Shown piece after piece: positions 7,531 to 16,700 of a DNA stretch of 64,000 nucleotides. The notes below the pieces were generated by a model. The model saw only the letters and a program-made list of their open reading frames with translations, ran no database searches and had not been told where the DNA came from. The stretch's first letter is position 1. Every line of letters begins with the position of its first letter. Source of the DNA: Phytoactinopolyspora limicola (lineage in GTDB: Bacteria; Actinomycetota; Actinomycetes; Jiangellales; Jiangellaceae); the NCBI RefSeq assembly GCF_011320225.1, contig NZ_JAAOEN010000003.1, positions 186,001 to 250,000 of the forward strand, given 5' to 3'. Both the position numbers and the translations under genes were made by a program.

Positions 7531-7920
7531 ATGTCCGTAGGCGAGATCGCCGGCCTGATCGCGGCCGTGGCCTTCGTCGCACTCGTCGCAATCCTGGCCT
7601 TGCCCGTCATCAAGTTCGGCAAGACCGTCGACGAGCTCACCAACACCGTCCGTGACCTGCGGCGCGAGCACGTGGCCAAGACGGCGGTGACGGTCGACGA
7701 GACCAACGCTTTGCTGGCTTCGACCAACGCGCAGCTGCAGCGGGTGGAGGTCATCACGGCCAACGCACAGACGGTCACCACCAACGCCGCGGCGATGTCG
7801 TCGCTGTTCGCGGCCACCGTCGGCGGGCCGATGGTGCGGGTGGCGGCATTCACCTACGGAGTGCGCCGCGCTATGGCCAGCCGTAAGGAAGGCAAGGCCG
7901 GCCGGGGTGGACGCGGATGA
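7531..7920 (+). CDS. DUF948 membrane-anchored protein
   Basis: A protein of 129 residues. One N-terminal transmembrane segment (AGLIAAVAFVALVAILALPVI, residues about 8-28) is followed by a helical, coiled-coil-like region (KTVDELTNTVRDLRREHVAK) and a basic tail. This matches DUF948 proteins, which commonly precede alaS in actinobacteria. The stop overlaps the next start (ATGA), indicating an operon. The function is unknown; the topology suggests a membrane-tethered helical protein facing the cytoplasm. Confidence 0.85.
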   Translation: MSVGEIAGLIAAVAFVALVAILALPVIKFGKTVDELTNTVRDLRREHVAKTAVTVDETNALLASTNAQLQRVEVITANAQTVTTNAAAMSSLFAATVGGPMVRVAAFTYGVRRAMASRKEGKAGRGGRG

Positions 7921-8222
7921 AGCGCGTCTTCTGGATCGCACTGGGCGCCACGGCGGGGGTGTTGATCGTACGCAAACTCACCAAGGCGGCCGACAGCATG
8001 ACCCCCGAAGGTGCGGCGGACCAGGTGTCCAAAGCGCTGAACTCGGTGTCGCAATCCATCCGTGAGTTCGCCGAGGACGTCAAAGCCGGGATGGCCGAAC
8101 GAGAAAATGAACTTCGGGATGCGCTTGGCGTGTCGGACAATGGAAGTGAATCGCACGCAGAGCCCGACTTGGAGGCCGTTGATGGTCTCCTCTATCCCAA
8201 CCAGCGGAGAGGCACCTTCTAA
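7917..8222 (+). CDS. Conserved hypothetical protein upstream of alaS
   Basis: A protein of 101 residues. It has a short hydrophobic N-terminus (FWIALGATAGVLIVRKL), a helical middle (NSVSQSIREFAEDVKAGMAE) and an acidic C-terminus. It overlaps the DUF948 gene by 4 bp and ends 2 bp before alaS, so the three are co-transcribed. Small proteins of this kind between DUF948 and alaS are common in actinobacteria. No function is assigned. Confidence 0.8.
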   Translation: MKRVFWIALGATAGVLIVRKLTKAADSMTPEGAADQVSKALNSVSQSIREFAEDVKAGMAERENELRDALGVSDNGSESHAEPDLEAVDGLLYPNQRRGTF

Positions 8223-8224
8223 GT

Positions 8225-10906
8225 ATGGAGACCGCCGAGATCCGGCGCCGCTTCCTTGAGCATTTCGACCGGAACGGTCACACCGTCGTCCCCAGCGCGC
8301 CGCTGATTTCCCCTGACCCGTCAGTGTTGTTCGTCATCGCCGGGATGGTTCCGTTCATTCCGTACCTGACCGGTCAGCAGGCAGCACCGTGGCCGCGCGC
8401 CACCAGCGTGCAGAAGTGTATTCGTACCGGTGACATCGAAGAGGTCGGCAAGACCACCCGGCACGGCACGTTCTTCCAGATGAACGGCAACTTCTCGTTC
8501 GGGGACTACTTCAAGGAAGGCGCCATCACCTACGCCTGGGATCTCATCACCAGGTCGCAGGATGACGGCGGATATGGCTTCGATCCGGCCAAGATCTGGG
8601 TGACCGTTTATCAGGACGACGACGAGGCCGCCGCGTTGTGGCGCAAGGTCGCCGAGATTCCGGACGAACGGATCCAACGCCGGGGCCTGAAGGACAACTA
8701 CTGGCACACCCATCAGCCAGGTCCGGGTGGGCCGTGCAGCGAGATCTACGTCGACCGTGGACCCCAATATGGGCCCGACGGCGGCCCGGTGGCAGACGAG
8801 GACCGGTTCCTGGAGATCTGGAACCTGGTCTTCATGCAGGAGGAAATCACCGACGTCAAGAGCCAGGAGGAGTTCCGCGTCGTTGGTGAGCTCCCAGCCA
8901 AGAACATCGACACCGGTATGGGGATGGAGCGCGTCGCCTACCTGTTGCAGGGTGTCGAGAACATGTACGAGATCGACCAAGTGTTCCCGGTCATCCAGCG
9001 TGCGGCCGAGCTCTCCGGCAAACGATACGGCGCGAACCACGAGGACGACGTCCGTATGCGGGTGGTCGGAGACCACGTCCGCAGCTCGCTGATGTTGATC
9101 GGCGACGGCATCACACCGTCCAACGAGGGCCGCGGCTACGTGTTGCGGCGGCTGCTGCGCCGCAGTGTTCGGGCCATGCGCCTACTCGGTGTCGACGCGC
9201 GCAGCCTGCCCGAACTCCTGCCGGTGAGCCGAGACGCTATGGGGGCGGCCTATCCGGAGGTGAAGTCCGACTTCTCGCGGATCTCCGGCATCGCCTACGC
9301 CGAGGAAGACACCTTCCGCAAAACCCTGCAGACCGGCACCCAGATCTTCGATCTCGCCGCCGGCCAGACCAAGAAGACCGGCGAGGTCACCCTGGCTGGT
9401 GACACCGCGTTCAAACTGCACGACACCTATGGGTTCCCGATCGATCTCACCTTGGAGATGGCGGCCGAACAGGGCTTGGCGGTCGACGAGGCCGGGTTCC
9501 GCCAGCTGATGGCCGAACAGCGCGACCGGGCCAAGGCCGACGCCCGGGCGAAGAAGATCGGCCACGCGGACACGAGCGCTTACCGGGAGCTTCGTGAGCC
9601 CGGCCCCACCCCGTTCACCGGGTATCAAGAGCTGAACACCGACACCCGGGTCCGTGGTCTGCTGCGGGATGGCGCCACGGTTCCCGCCGCTCAGGAGGGA
9701 GATACGGTCGAGCTCGTCCTGGACCGTACCCCGTTCTATGCCGAGTCCGGCGGGCAGGACAGCGACGCCGGCCGGATCACCGGCGACGGCACCGAGCTGG
9801 AGGTGCTCGACGTACAGCGGCCGATCAAGGGCCTCATCGTGCACAAGGTGCGGGTGCTGAAGGGCGAGCTGGTCAGCGGTCAGGATGTGCTGGCTCGGGT
9901 CGATCCGGAGTGGCGGCTCGGTGCCTGTCAGGCACACTCGGGCACCCATGTGGTGCATGCCGCGCTGCGGGAGGTGTTGGGGCCGCAGGCGCTGCAGAGC
10001 GGTTCGTACAACAAGCCGGGTTACCTACGCCTCGACTTCGCGTGGGGGCAGGCGCTTGGCCGGGAGACCCGCAGTGAGGTCGAGGAGGCCGCGAACCTCG
10101 GTATCCGCCGTGACCTTCCGGTGTCGGCGACGTACATGCCGCTGGAGCGGGCCCGCGAGATCGGCGCGTTGGCGCTGTTCGGCGAGACCTACGACGAAGA
10201 GGTTCGGGTCGTCGAGATGGGCGGCGAATGGTCGCGGGAGCTGTGCGGCGGGACCCACGTCGCGAGGTCGGCTCAGATCGGGCTGGTGACACTCGTCGGC
10301 GAGGGGTCGGTTGGTGCCGGCTCCCGGCGGGTGGAAGCCTACGTCGGCATCGAAGGGTTCCGCTATCTAGCCCGTGAGCGCACCCTGGTCAGTCAGCTGT
10401 CCGACCTGCTCAACGTGCAGCCTGACCAACTGCCGGAGCGGGTCGCCCGGCTGCTGGGCCAGGTCCGCGAGGCGGAGAAGAAGGTGAACCAGTTGCGGGC
10501 CAGCGCCCTTGGCGCTCAGGCCGCGGAACTCGCCGGGGGAGCCCTCGACGTCCACGGTGTGGCGTTCGTCGCGCACCAGGCGGCTGCCGGCGGCACGGCC
10601 GACGAGTTGCGCACACTGGCCCTGGACGTGCGGGCGCGCCTAGGCAACGAACGCCCGGCCGTGGTGGCCGTCGCCGCGGAGGGCGGCAACGGCCGCCCGG
10701 TCGTGGTGATCGCTACCAACGACGAAGCCCGCCGCCGGGGTCTCAAAGCGGGCGAGTTGGTGAGGGCCGCAGCGCAAACCCTTGGTGGTGGCGGTGGCGG
10801 CAAGGACGACGTCGCTCAAGGCGGCGGGTCGGACCCGTCCAAGATCGCCGACGCGCTGGGCCGGATCGAGCACGTCGTCGGCGAGAACGTGACCCACGGC
10901 TCTTGA
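8225..10906 (+). CDS. alaS: Alanine--tRNA ligase
   Basis: A protein of 893 residues, full length. The class II catalytic core is N-terminal (GHTVVPSAPLISPDPSVLF; TRHGTFFQMNGNFSFGDYF). The central region has GDHVRSSLMLIGDGITPSNE. The editing domain keeps its zinc ligands: HSGTHVVH and ELCGGTHV. The C-terminal segment (GGGGGKDDVAQGGGSDPSKI) is the C-Ala/oligomerisation tail. It charges tRNA-Ala and hydrolyses mischarged Ser/Gly-tRNA. The stop overlaps the ruvX start codon. Confidence 0.98.
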   Translation: METAEIRRRFLEHFDRNGHTVVPSAPLISPDPSVLFVIAGMVPFIPYLTGQQAAPWPRATSVQKCIRTGDIEEVGKTTRHGTFFQMNGNFSFGDYFKEGAITYAWDLITRSQDDGGYGFDPAKIWVTVYQDDDEAAALWRKVAEIPDERIQRRGLKDNYWHTHQPGPGGPCSEIYVDRGPQYGPDGGPVADEDRFLEIWNLVFMQEEITDVKSQEEFRVVGELPAKNIDTGMGMERVAYLLQGVENMYEIDQVFPVIQRAAELSGKRYGANHEDDVRMRVVGDHVRSSLMLIGDGITPSNEGRGYVLRRLLRRSVRAMRLLGVDARSLPELLPVSRDAMGAAYPEVKSDFSRISGIAYAEEDTFRKTLQTGTQIFDLAAGQTKKTGEVTLAGDTAFKLHDTYGFPIDLTLEMAAEQGLAVDEAGFRQLMAEQRDRAKADARAKKIGHADTSAYRELREPGPTPFTGYQELNTDTRVRGLLRDGATVPAAQEGDTVELVLDRTPFYAESGGQDSDAGRITGDGTELEVLDVQRPIKGLIVHKVRVLKGELVSGQDVLARVDPEWRLGACQAHSGTHVVHAALREVLGPQALQSGSYNKPGYLRLDFAWGQALGRETRSEVEEAANLGIRRDLPVSATYMPLERAREIGALALFGETYDEEVRVVEMGGEWSRELCGGTHVARSAQIGLVTLVGEGSVGAGSRRVEAYVGIEGFRYLARERTLVSQLSDLLNVQPDQLPERVARLLGQVREAEKKVNQLRASALGAQAAELAGGALDVHGVAFVAHQAAAGGTADELRTLALDVRARLGNERPAVVAVAAEGGNGRPVVVIATNDEARRRGLKAGELVRAAAQTLGGGGGGKDDVAQGGGSDPSKIADALGRIEHVVGENVTHGS

Positions 10907-11364
10907 CGATCCGTCCGGGACCCCGTTTGGGTATCGACGTCGGCCGGGTACGTATCGGGGTGGCGGCATCGGATCCCGGGGGCGTGCTGGCCACTCCGGT
11001 CGAGACGGTTCGGCGCGGACGTGGCGACCTGGCCCGTCTCGCCGCGCTCGCGTCGGAAAGAGAGGTGGTCGAGGTGGTGGTCGGGCTGCCGCGTACGTTG
11101 CGCGGCGACGAAGGATTGGCGGCCACCGAGGTGCGCGCGTTTGCTACCGAACTGGCACTATATGTGGCACCATGTCCTGTCCGTCTGGTCGATGAACGTA
11201 TGACCACGTCGGTCGCCACCCGGCATAGGCAGGCCGGTGGCGTGTCGTCGCGGGAGGGTCGGCGTACCATCGACCAAGCCGCGGCGATGGTGATCTTGCA
11301 AGATGCGCTCGACATGGAACGGGCACGAGGCGTGCCACCAGGAGAGGTAGTGACGGGAGCCTGA
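10903..11364 (+). CDS. ruvX: Putative pre-16S rRNA nuclease / Holliday junction resolvase-like YqgF
   Basis: A protein of 153 residues in the RNase H-like fold: LGIDVGRVRIGVAASDPGGV (first Asp), VVVGLPRTLRGDEG, LVDERMTT (Glu) and RRTIDQAAAMVIL (final Asp). The start is TTG at 10903, overlapping the alaS stop. It lies in the usual alaS-ruvX-mltG order. The E. coli homologue matures the 5' end of 16S rRNA. The stop overlaps the mltG start. Confidence 0.93.
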   Translation: MTIRPGPRLGIDVGRVRIGVAASDPGGVLATPVETVRRGRGDLARLAALASEREVVEVVVGLPRTLRGDEGLAATEVRAFATELALYVAPCPVRLVDERMTTSVATRHRQAGGVSSREGRRTIDQAAAMVILQDALDMERARGVPPGEVVTGA

Positions 11365-12518
11365 TGAGTCACGCGGGAGCGTCGAGCGATGCGGACGGCC
11401 AACCCCGTTCGCAGCGCCGGGGACGGCGGAAGAAGCGCAAGAAACGCCGGTTCGGCTCGTTCTTCGCCGTCCTCATCTCGCTGAGTGTGATCGGTGGAGT
11501 GCTGGCCGGCTTGTATTACGGCGGAAGCGCCGTCCTCAACGCCATGTCAGGCTGGTTCGGGGACGCCGAGGACTACCCAGGGCCAGGTTTCGGCGAGGTC
11601 ACCGTCACCATCGAGGACGGTTTCACCCTGCGCGCCATGGGGACGGCGCTGGCCGAGGCCGACGTCGTCGCCAGCCAGGAGGCTTTCGTCCAGGCCGCCG
11701 AGCAGAACCCCGGCTCTATCCAGCCCGGCACGTACACCCTCTACCGCCAGATGAACGCCGAGGATGCCGTCGACGCACTGATCCAGATCGGCAGCACGTC
11801 GGAACGGGTGACTATCCCAGAAGGTTTCCGGGTGCGCCAGACATTACAGCGCCTCGCCGAAGGGTCCGAATTCGAGCTCGAGGAGCTGGAAGAAGCCCTT
11901 GAAGAGGTGGAACTGCCTGACGACGCCGAGGACGACGCCGAAGGTTTCCTGTTCCCAGCCACGTACGATCTCCGCCACGACGGTACCGCCGAGTCGCTAC
12001 TGACAGCGATGCTCCATCGGTTTAACCAGGCAGCACTTTCCCTTGACCTCAGAGACGCAGCCGACAACCGGGACATGACCGTCCGGGAAGTCGTCACCGT
12101 AGCGAGCATCATCCAGCGCGAAGTCCGCTCCGATGAAGACATGCCTCGAGTTGCCGCAGTGATCTATAACCGGCTTTCCGGTGAGTGCTCAGCCGCCGGA
12201 GTCGCAAACAACATGCTGCAGATGGACTCCACCGTCCACTACGCCGTGGACGATTACACGAGTGTGTTCACCTCGTCGGAGATGCGCCAGATCGACTCGC
12301 CGTACAACACCTATCTGAACCCCGGCTTGCCGCCTGGACCCATCGCCTCGCCAGGGGAGGCCGCCCTTTCCGCCGCCCTCGATCCAGCCGACGAAGATAG
12401 CTGCTACTTCGTCACGGTGAACCTGGAAACCGGCGAGACGCGGTTCGCTGCTACCGAGGCCGAACACAACGACAACGTCGAGCTGCTGCGGGCGTATTGC
12501 CGTGAGAACGACTGCTGA
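11364..12518 (+). CDS. mltG: Endolytic murein transglycosylase MltG
   Basis: A protein of 384 residues. A basic cytoplasmic N-terminus (RRGRRKKRKKRRFG) precedes one transmembrane segment (FFAVLISLSVIGGVLAGLYYG), then a LysM-like region and the YceG catalytic domain. The catalytic Glu lies in VASIIQREVRSDEDMP; the conserved SPYNTYLNPGLPPGPIASPG segment is present. It cleaves nascent glycan strands at the membrane. An acidic stretch (EFELEELEEALEEVELPDDA) is inserted in the middle. It overlaps ruvX upstream and aroE downstream. Confidence 0.95.
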   Translation: MSHAGASSDADGQPRSQRRGRRKKRKKRRFGSFFAVLISLSVIGGVLAGLYYGGSAVLNAMSGWFGDAEDYPGPGFGEVTVTIEDGFTLRAMGTALAEADVVASQEAFVQAAEQNPGSIQPGTYTLYRQMNAEDAVDALIQIGSTSERVTIPEGFRVRQTLQRLAEGSEFELEELEEALEEVELPDDAEDDAEGFLFPATYDLRHDGTAESLLTAMLHRFNQAALSLDLRDAADNRDMTVREVVTVASIIQREVRSDEDMPRVAAVIYNRLSGECSAAGVANNMLQMDSTVHYAVDDYTSVFTSSEMRQIDSPYNTYLNPGLPPGPIASPGEAALSAALDPADEDSCYFVTVNLETGETRFAATEAEHNDNVELLRAYCRENDC

Positions 12519-13371
12519 CCCAGGCCCGGCCCGGCGGTGTGCGGTGCTCGGAGCGCCGATCTCCCATTCGCTGTCTCCGGTGATCCACCGCGCCGCCTAT
12601 CGCCATCTGGGGCTCGATTGGACCTACACCGCCCACGAGGTCGGCGAGGACGAACTCCCGGGTTTCCTGTCCGGCCTCGATCATCGCTGGCGTGGACTGT
12701 CGCTGACGATGCCACTGAAGAAGGTCGCGCTCGAGGTCGCCACTGAGATCAGCCCGCAGGCCCAACAGCTCGAGGTGGCCAACACGCTGGTCCGGCTACC
12801 TGATGATGGCTGGCGAGCCAGCAACACCGATCTGCCGGGTTTTCTCGACGCGCTGGCCGAACGTCAGCTCAGCGACCAGGCCCCGGATGTGGTGTGTATC
12901 TGGGGTGCCGGTGCCACCGCCACCACCGCGCTCGCCGCCAGCGTTGAGCTCGGTGCCGGTCGGATCCATTTGCATGCCCGGTCACCCGAGCGGGCTCAGC
13001 GGGTGGCCGCCGTCACCCGCCAATGGCCGGGGGCCCCAGCGGTCGACATCCGCCCCTGGCAGATCGGCGATGAGTGTCTGACCGCCCGGCTGACAGTGAA
13101 CACCGCGCCGGCCGGGGCACTCGACGGGCTGGCTGCCCAGCTGAGCGCGCGCGGGGGACCGGAGCGGGTGCTGTTCGAGGTGCTGTACGACCCATGGCCG
13201 ACACCGATCGCGCACCACTGGGACGCCTCCGGCGGGGTGGTCCTGGGCGGGCTGGACCTGCTCGTTCATCAGGCCGCCGGTCAGGTGGTGGCGATGACCG
13301 GACGCCCGGCACCCATCGACGTCCTGCGGGCGGCCGCCGAGCAAGGACTCGCCGCACGGGCCATGCCGTGA
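12502..13371 (+). CDS. aroE: Shikimate dehydrogenase
   Basis: A protein of 289 residues with a GTG start inside the end of mltG. Shikimate-binding residues lie in GAPISHSLSPVIHRAAY. The catalytic Lys is in LSLTMPLKK and the Asp in ASNTDLPGF. An NADP-binding GAGATATTALAA and the terminal GGLDLLVHQAAGQ are present. It reduces 3-dehydroshikimate to shikimate in aromatic amino acid synthesis. The next gene starts inside its stop (GTGA). Confidence 0.95.
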   Translation: MRTTADPGPARRCAVLGAPISHSLSPVIHRAAYRHLGLDWTYTAHEVGEDELPGFLSGLDHRWRGLSLTMPLKKVALEVATEISPQAQQLEVANTLVRLPDDGWRASNTDLPGFLDALAERQLSDQAPDVVCIWGAGATATTALAASVELGAGRIHLHARSPERAQRVAAVTRQWPGAPAVDIRPWQIGDECLTARLTVNTAPAGALDGLAAQLSARGGPERVLFEVLYDPWPTPIAHHWDASGGVVLGGLDLLVHQAAGQVVAMTGRPAPIDVLRAAAEQGLAARAMP

Positions 13372-14060
13372 CCCCGGTTCTGGCCGGCGCCGGCCTAGTG
13401 GTCGGCGCCGTGCTGCCCTGGGTGATCGCCTGGATCCCGGACCGCAGCCCCGACGAGGATGAACCGCCACCCACCCCGTATCGGGAACTCGCCGCGGCGC
13501 GTGGGTTGCCGGTGATCCTCGCCGTCTGCACGGCAGCGGCGTGGGCGCTGATCGGCGTGGCCAGCTCTGACCTGGGCGCCGCGACGACCGCCTTCCTGGT
13601 GGTGGCGGCAATGGGGGTGGCGATGGCTTATGTCGACATCCGGGAGCATCGGTTGCCGGACTGGCTGACCGTGCCGGCGTTGGTAGCAGCGGCGATCGCG
13701 CTGGCTGGCGCCGCCGCCGTCGACGATAGCTGGGCACGTTACGGCCGGGCGTGGGCCGGCGCCGGAGTGGTATTGGCGTTCTACCTCCTGCTGGTCCTGT
13801 TGCGCCCAGCCGACCTCGGCCTCGGCGACGTCAAGCTGGCGGCGGTGCTGGGTCTGTTGTTGGGGTGGATCGGCTGGCCGGTACTGGTGTTCGGGGTGTT
13901 CGCCGGGTTCGTGGTGGGCGCGCTCCTGGCAGCGGGTTTGCTGCTGGCCGGTCGGGCCGGGCGGCGCACCTCCATCCCGTTCGGCCCGGCCATGTTGCTC
14001 GGCGCGTTGGTCGCGGTGGTCTGGGGCGAACCACTCGTCGACGCCTACCTGGCGCTTTGA
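13368..14060 (+). CDS. Prepilin peptidase, A24 family (no methylase domain)
   Basis: About 230 residues, GTG start overlapping the aroE stop. It is strongly hydrophobic, with about six membrane segments. Both catalytic Asp motifs are visible: DIREHRLPDWLT and LGLGDVKLAAVLG. The N-terminal Cys-rich methyltransferase domain of full PilD is missing, as in TadV/CpaA-type enzymes. It would cleave type IV or Tad prepilins, but no pilin or Tad genes are in the window. A prepilin peptidase after aroE is a frequent actinobacterial arrangement. Confidence 0.9.
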   Translation: MTPVLAGAGLVVGAVLPWVIAWIPDRSPDEDEPPPTPYRELAAARGLPVILAVCTAAAWALIGVASSDLGAATTAFLVVAAMGVAMAYVDIREHRLPDWLTVPALVAAAIALAGAAAVDDSWARYGRAWAGAGVVLAFYLLLVLLRPADLGLGDVKLAAVLGLLLGWIGWPVLVFGVFAGFVVGALLAAGLLLAGRAGRRTSIPFGPAMLLGALVAVVWGEPLVDAYLAL

Positions 14061-14209
14061 GGCACCCGCAGACTCGGCTGATCATCCCGCCGGAGTGCCC
14101 CGTGGCCGGCGGCCCGGACCGGTCAGGTTGACCTCAAGTTTGCTTCAGGTTTTAGCCTCGTGGAAGATCCGCGGTCCACCCGGGGTTGTCTTCGCCAGGA
14201 GGAACACAC

Positions 14210-16111
14210 ATGAGTATGGAAGTCACGGCATGGAATGCCGTGTACAACGCGATGCATGCCCAGGAGGACCGCCGCCCGTTCTCCAAAGCGACGATCCGGC
14301 GGATTCTCGGCTTCGCCCAGCCGCACAAGCGTGAGCTGATCGGGTTCCTGGTGCTCAGCGCCATCGGCGCCGGCCTGGCCGTCGCCACCCCCGTATTGGC
14401 GGGGCGGGTGGTCGAGGGCATCATCAACGGAGAAGCCACCAGCGTGGTGATCACTCTCGCCGTGGTGATCGCCATCATCGCGGTGGCCGAGGCGGGCTTC
14501 GGCCTGTTCGAGCGCTGGCTCTCCGCCCGCATCGGCGAGGGCATCATCCTCGACCTGCGTACCGCGGTATTCGGTCACGTGCAGAAGATGCCCATCGCCT
14601 TCTTCACCCGAACCCGGACCGGCGCCCTGGTGAGCCGGCTCAACAACGACGTCATCGGAGCTCAGCGCGCGTTCAGCGACATCTTGTCGGGTGTGGTGAG
14701 CAACATCGTCACACTCGTGCTGGCGCTGGTCGTGATGATGACGATCTCCTGGCAGATCACCCTGCTGGCATTGGTGTTGCTTCCGGTGTTCGTCCTGCCC
14801 GCCCAGCGGATGGGCCGCCGGTTAGCCCGGCTGGAGCGCGAGGCCGCCAATCACAACTCACACATGAGTACCCAGATGACCGAACGTTTCTCGGCGCCCG
14901 GCGCGACCCTCGTCAAACTGTTCGCGCAACCGGCGAACGAGCTGTCGGAGTTCGCGTCGAGAGCCCGCCGGGTCCGCGATATCGGCGTCCGGACCGCCAT
15001 GGTCCAGTGGGTGTTCATCACCGCACTCACGCTGGTCGGAGCGTTGGCGCTGGCTCTCGTATACGGACTGGGTGGCTTCTACGCGCTGCGCGGTGAACTC
15101 GACGCCGGCTCGGTCGTCGCGCTGTCGCTTCTGCTCGCCCGCCTCTATGCGCCGCTGACGGCCCTGGCCAGCGCCCGGGTCGAGGTGATGAGTGCGTTGG
15201 TGAGTTTCTCTCGTGTCTTCGAGGTACTGGACCTGAAGCCGCTGATCGACGAGCCGCCGAACGCTCGGCCAGTGCCCGAGGGGCCGGTGTCCGTCGAGTT
15301 CGACCACGTCGACTTCGCCTACCCTTCCGCGGACAAAGTCTCGCTGGCCTCACTGGAGGAGGTGGCGCGGCTGGACGTGCGCGGTGGCGACCAGATCCTG
15401 CGCGACGTATCGTTCCGCGCCGAACCCGGCCAGATGGTGGCCCTCGTCGGGTCGTCCGGTGCGGGCAAGTCCACCATCGCTCAACTCATCCCACGGCTGT
15501 ACGACGTCGATGACGGCGCGGTGCGCCTGTCCGGTGCCGACGTCCGGGAGTTGTCGATCGAATCGTTGCGTCGGGCCATCGGCATGGTGACGCAGGATGG
15601 CCACCTGTTCCACGAATCCATCCGGGAGAACCTGCTGCTGGCCAGGGCTGAGGCCAGCGAAGACGAATTGTGGGACGTGTTGCGCCGGGCCCGCCTCGAC
15701 GACCTTGTAGCCAGTCTGCCCGCGGGGCTGGACACAGTGGTCGGGGAGCGCGGCTACCGGCTGTCCGGCGGTGAGCGGCAACGCCTTACCATCGCCCGGC
15801 TGTTGCTGGCCCAACCACGTGTCGTCATCCTCGATGAAGCCACCGCACACCTCGACTCGACGTCCGAGGCCGCGGTGCAGGAGGCGCTGGGGGAGGCGCT
15901 GGCCGGACGTACGGCGCTGGTCATCGCGCACCGGTTGTCGACGATCCGGGCCGCGGATCAGATTCTGGTGATCGAGGCGGGTGAGGTGGTCGAGCGGGGG
16001 ACCCACGTCGAACTACTGGCGCGGGGTGGACGGTACGAGGAGTTGTATCGCACTCAGTACCAGGAGCAGGCTTCGGCGGCGGCCGACGCGGTTCCGGAGC
16101 CGGCTGGCTGA
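14210..16111 (+). CDS. ABC exporter, fused membrane and ATPase domains
   Basis: A protein of 633 residues. The start is ATG 14210 after AGGAGG. Six transmembrane helices (about residues 45-300) are followed by a nucleotide-binding domain with Walker A VGSSGAGKST, signature LSGGERQRLT, Walker B VVILDEATAHLD and H-loop IAHRLSTI. The architecture is that of LmrA/MsbA-type multidrug or lipid exporters working as a homodimer or heterodimer. No second half-transporter is adjacent, so a homodimer is more likely. The substrate is unknown. Confidence 0.93.
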   Translation: MSMEVTAWNAVYNAMHAQEDRRPFSKATIRRILGFAQPHKRELIGFLVLSAIGAGLAVATPVLAGRVVEGIINGEATSVVITLAVVIAIIAVAEAGFGLFERWLSARIGEGIILDLRTAVFGHVQKMPIAFFTRTRTGALVSRLNNDVIGAQRAFSDILSGVVSNIVTLVLALVVMMTISWQITLLALVLLPVFVLPAQRMGRRLARLEREAANHNSHMSTQMTERFSAPGATLVKLFAQPANELSEFASRARRVRDIGVRTAMVQWVFITALTLVGALALALVYGLGGFYALRGELDAGSVVALSLLLARLYAPLTALASARVEVMSALVSFSRVFEVLDLKPLIDEPPNARPVPEGPVSVEFDHVDFAYPSADKVSLASLEEVARLDVRGGDQILRDVSFRAEPGQMVALVGSSGAGKSTIAQLIPRLYDVDDGAVRLSGADVRELSIESLRRAIGMVTQDGHLFHESIRENLLLARAEASEDELWDVLRRARLDDLVASLPAGLDTVVGERGYRLSGGERQRLTIARLLLAQPRVVILDEATAHLDSTSEAAVQEALGEALAGRTALVIAHRLSTIRAADQILVIEAGEVVERGTHVELLARGGRYEELYRTQYQEQASAAADAVPEPAG

Positions 16112-16119
16112 CGGCTCGG

Positions 16120-16167
16120 TTGCGTGGCTAACGCTGTTAGCTTAGAGTGGTGGCTAACAGCGTTAGC
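16120..16167 (+). promoter_or_regulatory. Promoter with two TetR-type operators (SRPBCC-tetR operon)
   Basis: TTGCGT (16120-16125) and TAGAGT (16143-16148) are spaced by exactly 17 bp. The spacer contains the palindrome GCTAACGCTGTTAGC (16127-16141), and a second one, GCTAACAGCGTTAGC (16153-16167), follows the expected start site. The arms GCTAAC/GTTAGC are identical in both. AAGGAG follows at 16169 before the ATG at 16185. The natural ligand-responsive repressor is the TetR protein encoded as the second gene of this operon. Confidence 0.8.
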
Positions 16168-16184
16168 TAAGGAGTTGTGCGCCC

Positions 16185-16700
16185 ATGTGGACTCGGATAC
16201 TGCTGATCGCCCTAGGGTCACTCGTCGTGATCGGAGCCGGCCTGTATACCTGGACGCGGATCTCGCCGGGGCAGATCCATACCGAGATCGAGATCGATGC
16301 CACACCCGACGAGGTGTGGGAGGTGTTAACCGACCTTGACGACTACCCGGCGTGGAACCCATTCATCGTCAGCGCCGAGGGCGCCGTCGAGGTGGGGGAG
16401 AGGTTGGTCAACGAACTGCTCATGAGCCATGGGAACAGCACTATGACGATCAAGCCGACCATCACGGTGGCCGACCCGGGCCGCGAGTTCCGCTGGCTGG
16501 GCCGCTTCGTTGTTCCCGGCATCATCGACGGTGAGCACTACTTCGTCCTCGAACCGACTCCGGACGGCGGCACCAGAATGATTCACGGGGAGAAGTTCAC
16601 CGGCATTCTGGTGCCCTTCGCCGGCAGCGCCCTCGACGTCACCGATAACTTTGTGGCCATGAACGAAGCATTGAAGGCGCGGGTAGAGGGAACCCACTGA
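16185..16700 (+). CDS. Membrane-anchored SRPBCC (START-like) family protein
   Basis: A protein of 171 residues. An N-terminal transmembrane segment (ILLIALGSLVVIGAGLYTW) precedes a polyketide-cyclase/SRPBCC domain (EIEIDATPDEVWEVLTDLDD, YPAWNPFI). Such domains bind hydrophobic ligands. It is the first gene of a two-gene operon with a TetR regulator; the ATG of that gene overlaps its stop (TGATG). The operators upstream suggest induction by a small hydrophobic compound. Confidence 0.85.
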   Translation: MWTRILLIALGSLVVIGAGLYTWTRISPGQIHTEIEIDATPDEVWEVLTDLDDYPAWNPFIVSAEGAVEVGERLVNELLMSHGNSTMTIKPTITVADPGREFRWLGRFVVPGIIDGEHYFVLEPTPDGGTRMIHGEKFTGILVPFAGSALDVTDNFVAMNEALKARVEGTH

